Positions 1 to 7,995 of a DNA stretch of 64,000 bases are shown piece by piece. The stretch is from Bordetella parapertussis. Lineage in GTDB: Bacteria > Pseudomonadota > Gammaproteobacteria > Burkholderiales > Burkholderiaceae_B. The translations under genes were made by a program, and so were the position numbers. The notes beneath the pieces are model-generated. The model saw only the letters and a list, made by a program, of their open reading frames with translations, had not been told where the DNA came from and ran no database searches. The DNA lies in assembly GCA_945895265.1 (NCBI GenBank), contig CAMDEF010000003.1:104587-168586 (forward strand). Reading direction: 5' to 3'. Each line of letters starts with the position of its first letter. Position 1 is the stretch's first letter.

Positions 1-824
1 ACATCTTGTGGTTCGACTGGATCGGCGTTGGCGGGCGAGCCCAGCAGCATGCCCGCATCGGGCTTAAAGTACCAGTCTTCGTTGACCCCGATGGCCATTG
101 GCCACTTCGCAACGTTAAGCGTGGGCGGCGGGTTAAAGATCATGGCAGAACGTCGACGAGGTTCAAGATGCAAACGCTGAGCGCCAGCAAGTGCGCCGAC
201 CTGATCTGCCCAGGCCCCTGCGGCGTTGAGCACAACGCCGGTTTGATACTGCTTACCATCGGCCGTGTGCACTAGCCAGTCTGCGCCCATGCGTTCTAGT
301 CTGCTGACTTCAGCCTGGCAAACAATTTCACCGCCATTTTGTTTGAGCCCACGTAAAAAACCTTGATGAATGTTGTGCACATCCATGTCATAGGCTTCGG
401 GTTCGTAGACGCCACCTAGAATTTTGTCTGAGCGAAACACTGGCACCATGTCCAGCACCTCTGACGTCGACAGTTGTCGCGCCAGTTTGGTCACGCTACG
501 CAAAATGTCCCAATGCTCAGAAAGCTGTAACGCTTGACCATGTTCTGCCACCATCAGCGCGCCGCGTGGCGACACGAGCGGATGAGCCGAAAACCCTGCC
601 GGCGCTTGCATAAAAAAGGCACGACTCGCCATGGTGAGCGCGCGAACTTGTGGTGTGCCATAGCTCTCCATAAATAACGCCGCCGAGCGTCCGGTAGAGT
701 GATAGCCGGGTTGCGCTTCACGCTCAAGCAGGGTCACCTTGCCGTGTTTGGCAAGCCAATACCCTGTCGAGGCTGCGGCGATACCTGCCCCGACGATTAA
801 GAAATCTGAGCGTTTGGGCTGCAA
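1..824 (-). CDS. FAD-dependent amine/amino-acid oxidoreductase (DAO family), 3' end cut by window
   Basis: The minus strand reads open from a TTG at 824 to the window edge, about 274 residues. The N-terminus has the dinucleotide-binding pattern LIVGAGIAAAS (residues 9-19), then an acidic end of strand 2 (LLERE), as in D-amino-acid oxidase/glycine oxidase-type flavoproteins. A mid-region with DVHNIHQGFLRGL and later VLNAAGAWAD also fits the DAO fold. Such enzymes oxidise amines or amino acids to imines at a bound FAD. The TTG start is my choice: it lies 4 nt after the stop of the dioxygenase, with GGCGAG as a plausible ribosome site inside that gene's end. Tight spacing implies co-transcription with the dioxygenase. 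Substrate cannot be told, and the C-terminus is missing. Confidence 0.8.
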   Translation of the reverse strand, partial: MQPKRSDFLIVGAGIAAASTGYWLAKHGKVTLLEREAQPGYHSTGRSAALFMESYGTPQVRALTMASRAFFMQAPAGFSAHPLVSPRGALMVAEHGQALQLSEHWDILRSVTKLARQLSTSEVLDMVPVFRSDKILGGVYEPEAYDMDVHNIHQGFLRGLKQNGGEIVCQAEVSRLERMGADWLVHTADGKQYQTGVVLNAAGAWADQVGALAGAQRLHLEPRRRSAMIFNPPPTLNVAKWPMAIGVNEDWYFKPDAGMLLGSPANADPVEPQD

Positions 825-828
825 AGAA

Positions 829-1581
829 TTACTCGCCCTGAAAGCTGCCGGCACGGCAGGTCAAGACCAGTGTGTCGCGATAGCCGCCAGGCTGGGCGGG
901 TTGAATGGGTGTCGTCTCATGAATCACCCGCGCGTCGTCTAGCAAAAGTAGCGACCATGATTCGCTTAACGTAAATCTCTGCCCCGAGGTACCCGTGGCA
1001 TCGAAAACACGCGTCTCGCCGCCTTTGACATTTTTACGATTGATCATGAATACACCGACCAAGTCGACGCCATCACGGTGCGCGCCCTCGGGCGTCGGAC
1101 GACCAATACCCGCTTTGGTGTCGATTCTGAATTGATGCGCCTCAATACACCAGCGCGTGACTGCAACGGTGGCTTGCTTTGCACGATGCAGAGAGTCTGC
1201 AGCACGCGCAAAGGCACTCAACAAGTCTATCCAGACAGCTTGTTCAATTGTTTGCGTGCGCATAGGCTCAAACCAGCGTTGCATGCCGCCATGCAGGGCG
1301 TTGTAGGATAAAGACTGCCAATGCGCGCGTGCAGGCGCAAGCGTGAGTTGATTATTTTCAAATACAAAACAAGAGTGGCGACGCAGGCGATAGTGCCCGC
1401 CATCTTTTAGATAGGCATCCTCGGGCATGCCTTCCCAGTCTGGTACGAGCGCTGTGAGCTCAGCGAGCGGGTGTTGGGCCCACTGTGCAACCGTCGTTGC
1501 GTCGAGCACCGCATAACCTTCTGCCTCAAGTTGAGGTAAAAGTTGAGATAAAGACACAGTGACGGGCGAGTGCTCAAGCAT
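829..1581 (-). CDS. 2-oxoglutarate/Fe(II) dioxygenase (2OG-Fe_Oxy_2, IDO-like)
   Basis: 250 residues. The facial triad is visible as H168-x-D170 (GAHRDGVD) and H221 (RVIHETTP), with R235 as the likely 2-oxoglutarate carboxylate ligand; GGETRVFD sits between them. This layout matches the PF10014-type family, which includes free L-amino-acid hydroxylases such as isoleucine dioxygenase. The expected role is hydroxylation of a free amino acid or small amine in the cytoplasm; the substrate is not readable from sequence. It is the first gene of a pair with the FAD oxidoreductase 4 nt downstream, so the two may act in sequence on one compound. The start has a weak ribosome site, and a slightly later start is possible. 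Confidence 0.82.
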   Translation of the reverse strand: MLEHSPVTVSLSQLLPQLEAEGYAVLDATTVAQWAQHPLAELTALVPDWEGMPEDAYLKDGGHYRLRRHSCFVFENNQLTLAPARAHWQSLSYNALHGGMQRWFEPMRTQTIEQAVWIDLLSAFARAADSLHRAKQATVAVTRWCIEAHQFRIDTKAGIGRPTPEGAHRDGVDLVGVFMINRKNVKGGETRVFDATGTSGQRFTLSESWSLLLLDDARVIHETTPIQPAQPGGYRDTLVLTCRAGSFQGE

Positions 1582-1670
1582 ATAAAGGGTTCACACAAAA
1601 ACAGTTGAAATACTACTCACCCTGTCGGGAGAGGTTTGACGCACAAATCAGCGACTGAACTCGAACAATC

Positions 1671-1713
1671 TGTTGGGCGATACGTTCATTCAAAAAATTT
1701 GTTGGGCGATACG
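1671..1713. repeat. 14-bp direct repeat upstream of the dioxygenase
   Basis: TGTTGGGCGATACG occurs at 1671-1684 and again at 1700-1713, 29 bp apart, in the 183-bp gap between the dioxygenase and the Fe-S photolyase. The copies lie upstream of the dioxygenase start and could be a regulator site. No other function is visible in this gap. Confidence 0.5.
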
Positions 1714-1764
1714 CTAGTGTAGTCAAACAAACACCACGTATTCTAAAAAACCTCAGTCTTTGAG

Positions 1765-3306
1765 TTATAGCGACTCTAGTTGCGAACGAGTCTTGTTTGC
1801 CTGTGCGCGTAAGGCGTTCAGCGCGAGGTCATCCATTTTGTCTAGATTGCGATACACCATCGCCAGACGAAAGTTGTCTGCGAGCTTAGCGCGATGACGA
1901 TCAAAAAAATCCCAATACAAGGCATTGAAGGGGCAGGCGCGTTCGCCTTCGCGCTTCTTTTTGTCGTAATGACAGCCCTTGCAGTAGTCGCCCTGACGGT
2001 CAATATACGCTGCGCTCGACACATAGGGTTTAGTCGCCAGCATGCCCCCATCGGCGAACTGGCTCATCCCGATTGTGTTGGGGAGCTCAACCCATTCAAA
2101 GGCATCGATATAGACGCCTAAATACCACTGGTGCACTTCGTCTGGATTGAGTCCGGCTAGCAAAGAAAAATTACCAATCACCATCAAGCGTTGAATATGG
2201 TGTGCGTAGGCGTGTTCTAGAGATTGTCCAATTGACTGTTCTAGGCAGCGCATCTTGGTGTTTCCGGTCCAGAACCAGGTTGGTAAGGCTGTGCTCTGTG
2301 CAAAATAATTTTGCTCGCCGTAGTCGGGCATCTTGCCCCAATACACACCACGGAGGTATTCACGCCAGCCCAAAATTTGGCGGATAAAGCCCTCGGCAGT
2401 AGCGATCGTAATTTTTTTATCGAGCCAGGCTTGCTGTGCGCGTTCGACCACCTCGCGCGGATTCAGCATTTTTGTATTTAACGCAAAGGATAAGAGCGAA
2501 TGAAACAGTCGCCAGCCCTTTGTGCTCAGCGCATCTTGAAAGTCGCCAAAGTGAGGTAGCGCGTGCTCAATGAAATCAGCCAAACAGACCAGCGCCTCAG
2601 CGCGATTTAACGGCCACGCAAAGTGTGCAGCGTTCGGTACGCCAAAGGTTCGTACACCCGCAGCGTCAATGCTCGACCATAACGCTGAATGATCATGCCT
2701 GACGCGCCGGTCTGCCGGTTCGGCTGGTGAGCCTGACCAGGCCTTACGATTGTCGTGATCGAAGTTCCATTTTCCTTCGACCGGACGCTTCGTGTCGAGC
2801 ATTAAGATTTTGTGTTGCGTGCGCATGTGGCGGTAAAACCGTTCCATGAGCCAGGTTTTTTGTTTGGCAAATAAAGTTGCCACTTCTAGGCGTGTCGTAT
2901 AAAAATGCTCGCTCGACACTGCAGCGCAATGAAGTGGACTGGCTCTGGCATAGTGCTGAAGTTGCTGGTCAAGACGCCACTCATCAGGCTCTTGATATTC
3001 AAAGTGGGTGCAGGTGTACCGAGCCATTAGCGCATCAAGGTTAGCCGTCAGGCTTTGTTGATTGGTCGGATCATCAATCGTCAGGTAGTGCACTCGATGC
3101 CCGCGCTCTTGTAGCAAACGTGCCAAATCACGCATCCCCGCAAAAATCGCAATGACTTTCTGTGCATGATGCAAAACGTAATCCGTCTCTTGGCGCATTT
3201 CAACTAAGGCAAACACGACATCGGCCCGTGGTCTTAAAAACCACGAATGCTCAGGGTTGAGTTGATCGCCGAGGATGAGTCTTAAGGTCGTCAAAGTGTG
3301 CCCCAT
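1765..3306 (-). CDS. Fe-S cluster (6-4)-type photolyase / cryptochrome (FeS-BCP, PhrB-like)
   Basis: 513 residues, the usual length of bacterial cryptochrome/photolyases with an iron-sulfur cluster. The four cysteine ligands are C354, C442, C445 and C458, with the spacing known from Agrobacterium PhrB. The pair HH369-370 (AYAHHIQRLM) matches its active-site histidines. The N-terminus (LRLILGDQLNPEHSW) is the antenna-binding domain; residues from about 230 on form the helical FAD domain. Known members repair (6-4) pyrimidine photoproducts using light and FAD, often with a lumazine antenna. It is the last gene of the four-gene photolyase operon, overlapping the DASH gene by 16 nt. Assignment is strong; the repair specificity is inferred from the family. 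Confidence 0.92.
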   Translation of the reverse strand: MGHTLTTLRLILGDQLNPEHSWFLRPRADVVFALVEMRQETDYVLHHAQKVIAIFAGMRDLARLLQERGHRVHYLTIDDPTNQQSLTANLDALMARYTCTHFEYQEPDEWRLDQQLQHYARASPLHCAAVSSEHFYTTRLEVATLFAKQKTWLMERFYRHMRTQHKILMLDTKRPVEGKWNFDHDNRKAWSGSPAEPADRRVRHDHSALWSSIDAAGVRTFGVPNAAHFAWPLNRAEALVCLADFIEHALPHFGDFQDALSTKGWRLFHSLLSFALNTKMLNPREVVERAQQAWLDKKITIATAEGFIRQILGWREYLRGVYWGKMPDYGEQNYFAQSTALPTWFWTGNTKMRCLEQSIGQSLEHAYAHHIQRLMVIGNFSLLAGLNPDEVHQWYLGVYIDAFEWVELPNTIGMSQFADGGMLATKPYVSSAAYIDRQGDYCKGCHYDKKKREGERACPFNALYWDFFDRHRAKLADNFRLAMVYRNLDKMDDLALNALRAQANKTRSQLESL

Positions 3307-4835
3307 TGTTTACGGTAGGTTTCGTCGCGGTCGTGCTCGACCGCTTGTTTGTCGGTACGCATCGCGCGACCACCCCGCGGATCGGTACCAAGCCCCGCGA
3401 TATAGAGCCAGTTGCCTTGGTTGCTATATACGTCGTAGTCGATTAATTGTGCCTCAAACCACGCAGCGCCGGCCCTCCAATCGAGCTTCAGTGTATAAAT
3501 GAGATAACTTGCCGTGACCTGTCGCATTCGGTTCGAAAGATAGCCGGTCTGTTTTAACTCACGCATCCCAGCATCGATAAAGGGCTCACCACATTGTCCT
3601 AGACACCAGCGTTTAAATTGTTCAACTTGTGCCGGCGCAGTGATGACAGCGCCACCCGCGTGTGTGATGCGTTCATTCAACTCTGATTCGACGCTACGCG
3701 GGCTCTGTTGCTCTACAGCTGCGGGCTGGCGCAAGCCCGAGCGCCGATAGAGTTGAGCCCCAAATCTCAGATGTAAAAATCTAAAGTAATCGCGCCAGAG
3801 CAATTCAAACCAAATCCAATAGCTGCCGTCATTCGCGCCATGCTCAGCTTCGAAGTCTTGCAACTGTTGGTAAAGCATTCTGGCCGAGAGTGCACCCGAG
3901 GCTAGCCACACTGAAAACTTTGTTGAATAATCTAACCCTGACAGCTGGTTACGGGTAGCTTTATAGTTGTGCGCCAGTTGGCGTTCAAAATATTGCTGGG
4001 TGTGCCTGAGCCCTCCCAGTGTGCCGGCAAAATCGTTTGCAGTTGAAAAAGTCAGTGAGCTGCGCGCATCAAGTTTAACGAAAGACTCAGTTGACTCAGA
4101 CGAATCAGACGAATCAGACGAATCAGACGAATCAGACGAATCAGACGAATCAGACGAATCAGACGAATCAAGCGAATCAAGCGAATCAAGCGAATCAAGC
4201 GAATCAAGCGAATCAAGCGAATCAAGCGAATCAAGCGAACCAAACCGCTCAGATGGCAAATACGATGTCTGGTCGCTTTCTGTTGTTCTGTTGTGTACAA
4301 GCCTGTCGGGAAGCGGCGGCACCCTTGCCGGCGCGGCTTCAGGCGGCCGCACAAGCACGTTTGCTTTCTCAACGGCTACTCTAAATTCTGTAAAAACTAA
4401 AGGCAGTTGTTCAATTGCAAACGGCAAGTCATGTGGATCCAACAGACTCGAGTGCCAAAGGGTGTTGACGGTCAAGCCCGCTCGCCTGAGGCTCATGACT
4501 TGCTGCTGCTCGTCGGGTGCAGCGATGTCTTCACAAAAAATTGTCTCAGCACCAACTTGTTTGGCCAGTGCAATTAGCGTTTGACACGGGTCGCCCCTGT
4601 ACTCAAGTAAATCGCTCTGTTGTTGACGTAGTTGCAACTTAAGTGCTTGAAGCGCCGAGCGCAGAGCGTACTTTCTGTGAGGCCCTAAGCGCTCAAAGCC
4701 CCAGCGGGTTGGTGCAACATAAGCGCTGTCATGGATAAAGACCGGCAAGAGCCGAGTGGCTTGCGCGCAGGCGTTTTTAAATGACGGTTGATCACATAGG
4801 CGCAAATCGTTGCGAAACCAATAGATGGCAGTCAT
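3291..4835 (-). CDS. DASH-type cryptochrome/photolyase with a Ser/Leu/Asp repeat linker
   Basis: 514 residues. The N-terminus ITAIYWFRNDLRL-type (here TAIYWFRNDLRL) is the alpha/beta antenna domain. The FAD domain starts near residue 265 and carries DASH hallmarks: YKATRNQLSGLDYSTKFSVW, then ELLWRDYFRFLHLRFG, then GNWLYIAGLGTDPRGG. DASH proteins repair CPD lesions mainly in single-stranded DNA. Residues about 199-247, between the two domains, are encoded by sixteen 9-bp units giving (SLD)n then (SSD)n, an acidic flexible linker that normal DASH proteins lack. The start ATG overlaps the stop of the DUF2256 gene (TAATG), so translation is probably coupled. The reading frame is intact across the repeat because units are multiples of three. 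Confidence 0.9.
   Translation of the reverse strand: MTAIYWFRNDLRLCDQPSFKNACAQATRLLPVFIHDSAYVAPTRWGFERLGPHRKYALRSALQALKLQLRQQQSDLLEYRGDPCQTLIALAKQVGAETIFCEDIAAPDEQQQVMSLRRAGLTVNTLWHSSLLDPHDLPFAIEQLPLVFTEFRVAVEKANVLVRPPEAAPARVPPLPDRLVHNRTTESDQTSYLPSERFGSLDSLDSLDSLDSLDSLDSLDSLDSSDSSDSSDSSDSSDSSDSSDSSESTESFVKLDARSSLTFSTANDFAGTLGGLRHTQQYFERQLAHNYKATRNQLSGLDYSTKFSVWLASGALSARMLYQQLQDFEAEHGANDGSYWIWFELLWRDYFRFLHLRFGAQLYRRSGLRQPAAVEQQSPRSVESELNERITHAGGAVITAPAQVEQFKRWCLGQCGEPFIDAGMRELKQTGYLSNRMRQVTASYLIYTLKLDWRAGAAWFEAQLIDYDVYSNQGNWLYIAGLGTDPRGGRAMRTDKQAVEHDRDETYRKQWGTL
4096..4239. repeat. In-frame 9-bp minisatellite, 8 + 8 units
   Basis: Plus strand: eight perfect copies of TCAGACGAA (4096-4167) run directly into eight perfect copies of TCAAGCGAA (4168-4239). 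The two unit types differ at two bases. On the coding (minus) strand they specify Ser-Ser-Asp and Ser-Leu-Asp triplets in the linker of the DASH cryptochrome. No stop codon arises in several frames, so open frames on both strands here are by-products. Perfect copies suggest recent expansion by slippage. Confidence 0.97.
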
Positions 4836-5002
4836 TATTTTTTTCCGATCGCCGTGCGCCGGCAGCGTTCAGAACAATACTTGACATTGTCCCAGTCGCG
4901 TTCCCATTTTTTGCGCCAGGTAAACGAGCGCAGGCAGGTCAGACAGTTTTTACTGGGCAGATTGTGTTTGTTGACGCCGCGCATCGAAGAGTCGTTTGAC
5001 AT
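4835..5002 (-). CDS. DUF2256 small zinc-finger-like protein
   Basis: 55 residues starting [18 protein letters not shown]. Cysteines C20-x2-C23 and C43-x3-C47 (LTCL, YCSERC) frame the conserved core [19 protein letters not shown], which I recognise as DUF2256 (COG4338). The family is widespread, short and functionally uncharacterised; it is often encoded beside cryptochrome/photolyase genes. A structural zinc site is inferred from the four cysteines. Both ends overlap neighbours by one base: TGATG with the upstream photolyase stop and TAATG with the DASH start. This fixes the start and implies translational coupling within the operon. A role in photolyase function or DNA binding is only a guess from context and the basic core. 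Confidence 0.9.
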   Translation of the reverse strand: MSNDSSMRGVNKHNLPSKNCLTCLRSFTWRKKWERDWDNVKYCSERCRRTAIGKK

Positions 5003-6534
5003 CAGAAGTCTAGAGTTTGTTGTTGACTTGCGGGTGCTGAGACACGTTTTTGTTTGACGGATCCCGGACGTTTGCGAGAGCCATGCTTTTGAACCACCTC
5101 GCGCTTGGTGGCGCGCACGTGATCCTGAGCCCTCAGGGCGTAGAGCTTTTGTTTGGCTGCTCGCGTGCTCGCCTCAAGCTCGACGATCGGCACACTGAGG
5201 TCTTTGCTGACGTATACGTTGTGTTGCTCTTGAAGCGAGTGGGGCATTTTCCAAGGCTCAAGCAACCAGGTGTCAGGCACGCGGCGCATCGCGGGTAGCC
5301 ATCGTCTGACAAACATACCGTTTGGATCGTGATCTTGCGCCTGTTTAATCGGGTTGTAGATGCGTGGGATATTGATCCCCGTGGTGCCAGATTGCATTTG
5401 TAGCTGACTCCAGTGGATGCCGGGTTCGTAATCCAAGAACTGACGCGCCAACCAATGCCCCACCGGGCGCCAGTCCAACCAAAGCGGGTAGGCGGCAGTC
5501 GATACCAACATTGCACGCATTCTAAAATTCAACCAACCAGTCTCGCGCAACATCGCGACACAGGCGTCGACCATTGGCCAACCGGTTTGACCCGCCTTCA
5601 GAGCTTCAAAGTGCGCAGGGTTCCAGTCGTTTTCACGCAGACCATCGTAGCCTCGGTGCATGTTTTGAAATTCAATCTCGGGTTCGCTTTCTAGTTTTTG
5701 GATAAAGTGGCAGTGCCAATACAGTCTGCTGATAAAGGCCGTTAAGCCCTTTTTATGCCAGGTTTGCGCAGGGCTCAAGGCCTGTAAGTGTTGGGTAGTG
5801 GCTTGCACGACTTCGCGCAGACTCAGGCAGCCAAAGGCCAGATACGCTGACAGACGTGAACAGGCGGTGGGCGCTGAAAGGGGGGAAGAAATCCCTCCGC
5901 GGTATTGTTGGCTTCGATCGTTTAAAAAACTGTTCAAAACGTCTAGGGCGAGGGTGCGCCCGCCACGTTGTCGTTGCGCGGGCTCGCTGGGTTCCAAGCC
6001 GAGGGCTGCGGCCGTGGGCAGTGCAGGCTCAGCCCAAGGCAGCGCAACGCAAGCGATTGAGGTCGGCGCCGGTAAGCAGGGTTGCCCGACGTGTTGATCC
6101 CAAAGATCTTTCCAGAGGTCGCGATCCTTTAGCCCGCGGCTGACCCCAAAGTGCTGACTTTGTCGCCAGGGGATTGCATGCGTTCGGCACCAGCGCGCAA
6201 CGGCGCGATCGCGCGCATACGACAGGGCGTTACCAGTTTCTTGATGCGCATATAGGGTGTGGAAGGGTTGGAGCGCGTAAAGTTTATCGAGCACGTCGAC
6301 GGCTTCGCCGGTCACAACCCGAAGCAGACCACCGCGTCGTTTGAACTCAAGATACAGGTCACGCAGGCTTTCGAGCAAAAAGTGATAATGTTGAGTCGCA
6401 GCATCGGCGCTGCGCCACAAAGAGGGCTCGACGATGTAGAGGCACAAGACAGGGCCTTGACAGAGCGCTTGACTCAGAGCTGCGTGGTCATTGAGCCGCA
6501 GATCACGTTTAAACCACACAACGCTGTAACTCAT
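5002..6534 (-). CDS. Deoxyribodipyrimidine photolyase / cryptochrome family protein
   Basis: 510 residues. [17 protein letters not shown] opens the N-terminal antenna domain. The FAD-binding helical domain contains [18 protein letters not shown], then [23 protein letters not shown] and [32 protein letters not shown], the usual photolyase FAD and Trp-rich motifs. A basic C-terminal tail of about 40 residues ([20 protein letters not shown]) may contact DNA. It is likely a light-driven CPD photolyase or related cryptochrome; lesion specificity is not certain. It is the first gene of the photolyase operon and its stop overlaps the DUF2256 start. A stem-loop lies just upstream at 6563-6596. Confidence 0.88.
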   Translation of the reverse strand: MSYSVVWFKRDLRLNDHAALSQALCQGPVLCLYIVEPSLWRSADAATQHYHFLLESLRDLYLEFKRRGGLLRVVTGEAVDVLDKLYALQPFHTLYAHQETGNALSYARDRAVARWCRTHAIPWRQSQHFGVSRGLKDRDLWKDLWDQHVGQPCLPAPTSIACVALPWAEPALPTAAALGLEPSEPAQRQRGGRTLALDVLNSFLNDRSQQYRGGISSPLSAPTACSRLSAYLAFGCLSLREVVQATTQHLQALSPAQTWHKKGLTAFISRLYWHCHFIQKLESEPEIEFQNMHRGYDGLRENDWNPAHFEALKAGQTGWPMVDACVAMLRETGWLNFRMRAMLVSTAAYPLWLDWRPVGHWLARQFLDYEPGIHWSQLQMQSGTTGINIPRIYNPIKQAQDHDPNGMFVRRWLPAMRRVPDTWLLEPWKMPHSLQEQHNVYVSKDLSVPIVELEASTRAAKQKLYALRAQDHVRATKREVVQKHGSRKRPGSVKQKRVSAPASQQQTLDF

Positions 6535-6562
6535 ACTGGGGCAAGCGGCCTGTCTACGGCCA

Positions 6563-6596
6563 TGAGCCGCCGCCTCTGACGAGACGCGGCGGCTCA
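6563..6596 (-). terminator. Perfect 11-bp stem-loop between MmgE/PrpD gene and photolyase operon
   Basis: TGAGCCGCCGC (6563-6573) is exactly complementary to GCGGCGGCTCA (6586-6596), with a 12-nt loop. It lies 5 nt after the stop of the minus-strand MmgE/PrpD gene and 28 nt before the photolyase start. There is no U tract, so it is either a weak or Rho-assisted terminator or an mRNA-stabilising hairpin. Confidence 0.5.
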
Positions 6597-6601
6597 GGCA
6601 A

Positions 6602-7969
6602 TTATTTAAAAAGGTTTCGCAGACTCGGAAGAGTCTCTAAGGTTGCGAGACGATCATATAGTCCGGCATCCGCCCCCTTGATCGCACTGTTTGCAGTCTT
6701 GCCGGTTTCAATGCAATCCATAAACTTACGTTTGAGACCAACCGCGTCAATCGGGTTCAAGGCATGACCTAACGGAAACCGAATCTCTCCAGAATCGAAC
6801 TTGCGACCGTCATTGGTTTCAATGGTGACACGATCTGTGAATGCAAAGGCCGGATCGAGTGGGCACACGGTATCCACGGATTCAATCGAAACTTTGCTAT
6901 ACAGTCCTGAGACGTCCGCACGGGTCGAAAATTCGTCGGTGAGCTGAGACAAACCGACGTCACGGGCAACAATCGCCGAGGCCACTGCGAACTCTCCACT
7001 AAATTTGGCTTCTAACCCTGTGACAGGACGATGGTTTCTTAGCATCGAAGCTTGGGCAACACCAGTGATGACATGGACGTTCTTGATTTCACTAGGTTGC
7101 AGATTTTCTGCTTCGACAATTTTGATGACTGCGTCGATGGTACGGTGTGAGGAGTAGCACACGGGGTAGCGCTTGATCGATAACCCAGTCTCTAAGATAC
7201 GCAAGGTTTTGCCTAAGGTGTCTGCAGGGCGGGTTCGATCAACACGTCCAGCCTTGGATAAGGCATTGAGATAACCCGCTTGGTGTTCAAAGACATCGGG
7301 TGCTGAAGTCATGCCAAGCATCGACAAACGAACCGCCTCAATGCCGTGCGCCGCTGCGCGCCCAGCATGAAAGGGTTTTGTCATCGTGCCAAAGTTGGCA
7401 ACCAGGCCGCTGGCCAGACTGGCCGAAATCGCCAACGCTTGGCGTGTGTCCGCCACATTTAAGCGGCGTAGGTAGGCGACGGCAGCGGCGGCGCCAACAG
7501 CGCCAAACACGCCAGTTGGATGCCAGCCTTTCAAGTGGTACTGGTCAGGCTCGCGGCTGACGAGTTCGGCCCAGACTTCATAGCCCACGACATACGCGCG
7601 TAGGGCGTCAAGCCCCGAGCTGTTGAGCAGATAGCCTTCAGCCAAAATGGCGGGTACCAGGGCCGTGCTTGGATGACCGGACAACGCAACATCATCGTAG
7701 TCAAGCGCATGGCCAGCGACTGCGGTGATGAACGCCGCCTGAGCCGCTGGGTGCATCGTCCCCAAAAAGGGTACAGGTGCTTCAGCAGGTGTTGTCGCAT
7801 TGGCAAAAAACTGACGCACGATGTTGACAACCGGCTCGTTGTGGCCGGCCAACATGGTGGCGATCGTGTCCATAAAACCTGTTTTAGCAACGGCGAGTGC
7901 ACTTTGTTCATTGCTGCCAAAGGTGGGTGCGGCGACAAAGGCGGCGAGGGCTTGGGTTAATCCAGTCAT
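6602..7969 (-). CDS. MmgE/PrpD family protein (2-methylcitrate dehydratase-like)
   Basis: 455 residues, the family's normal length. Recognisable blocks are GHALDYDDVALSGHPSTALVPAILAEG (about 82-108), then KGWHPTGVFGAVGAAAAVA, FGTMTKPFHAGRAAAHGIEAVRLS and IKRYPVCYSSHRTIDA. The family includes 2-methylcitrate dehydratase PrpD, cis-aconitate decarboxylase and many uncharacterised dehydratases/isomerases of polycarboxylates. No prpB or prpC is nearby, so a propionate role is unlikely. It sits 26 nt downstream of the acyl-CoA dehydrogenase on the same strand and probably belongs to that catabolic operon. Substrate unknown. Confidence 0.85.
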   Translation of the reverse strand: MTGLTQALAAFVAAPTFGSNEQSALAVAKTGFMDTIATMLAGHNEPVVNIVRQFFANATTPAEAPVPFLGTMHPAAQAAFITAVAGHALDYDDVALSGHPSTALVPAILAEGYLLNSSGLDALRAYVVGYEVWAELVSREPDQYHLKGWHPTGVFGAVGAAAAVAYLRRLNVADTRQALAISASLASGLVANFGTMTKPFHAGRAAAHGIEAVRLSMLGMTSAPDVFEHQAGYLNALSKAGRVDRTRPADTLGKTLRILETGLSIKRYPVCYSSHRTIDAVIKIVEAENLQPSEIKNVHVITGVAQASMLRNHRPVTGLEAKFSGEFAVASAIVARDVGLSQLTDEFSTRADVSGLYSKVSIESVDTVCPLDPAFAFTDRVTIETNDGRKFDSGEIRFPLGHALNPIDAVGLKRKFMDCIETGKTANSAIKGADAGLYDRLATLETLPSLRNLFK

Positions 7970-7995
7970 GTTTGTCTCTTTGTTGTGATGATTGT

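Noticed and set aside
3967..4584. Open frames on both strands across the 9-bp repeats of the DASH gene
   Set aside because: They exist because the repeat units contain no stops in these frames. The DASH cryptochrome frame has clear homology on both sides of the array, the others have none.
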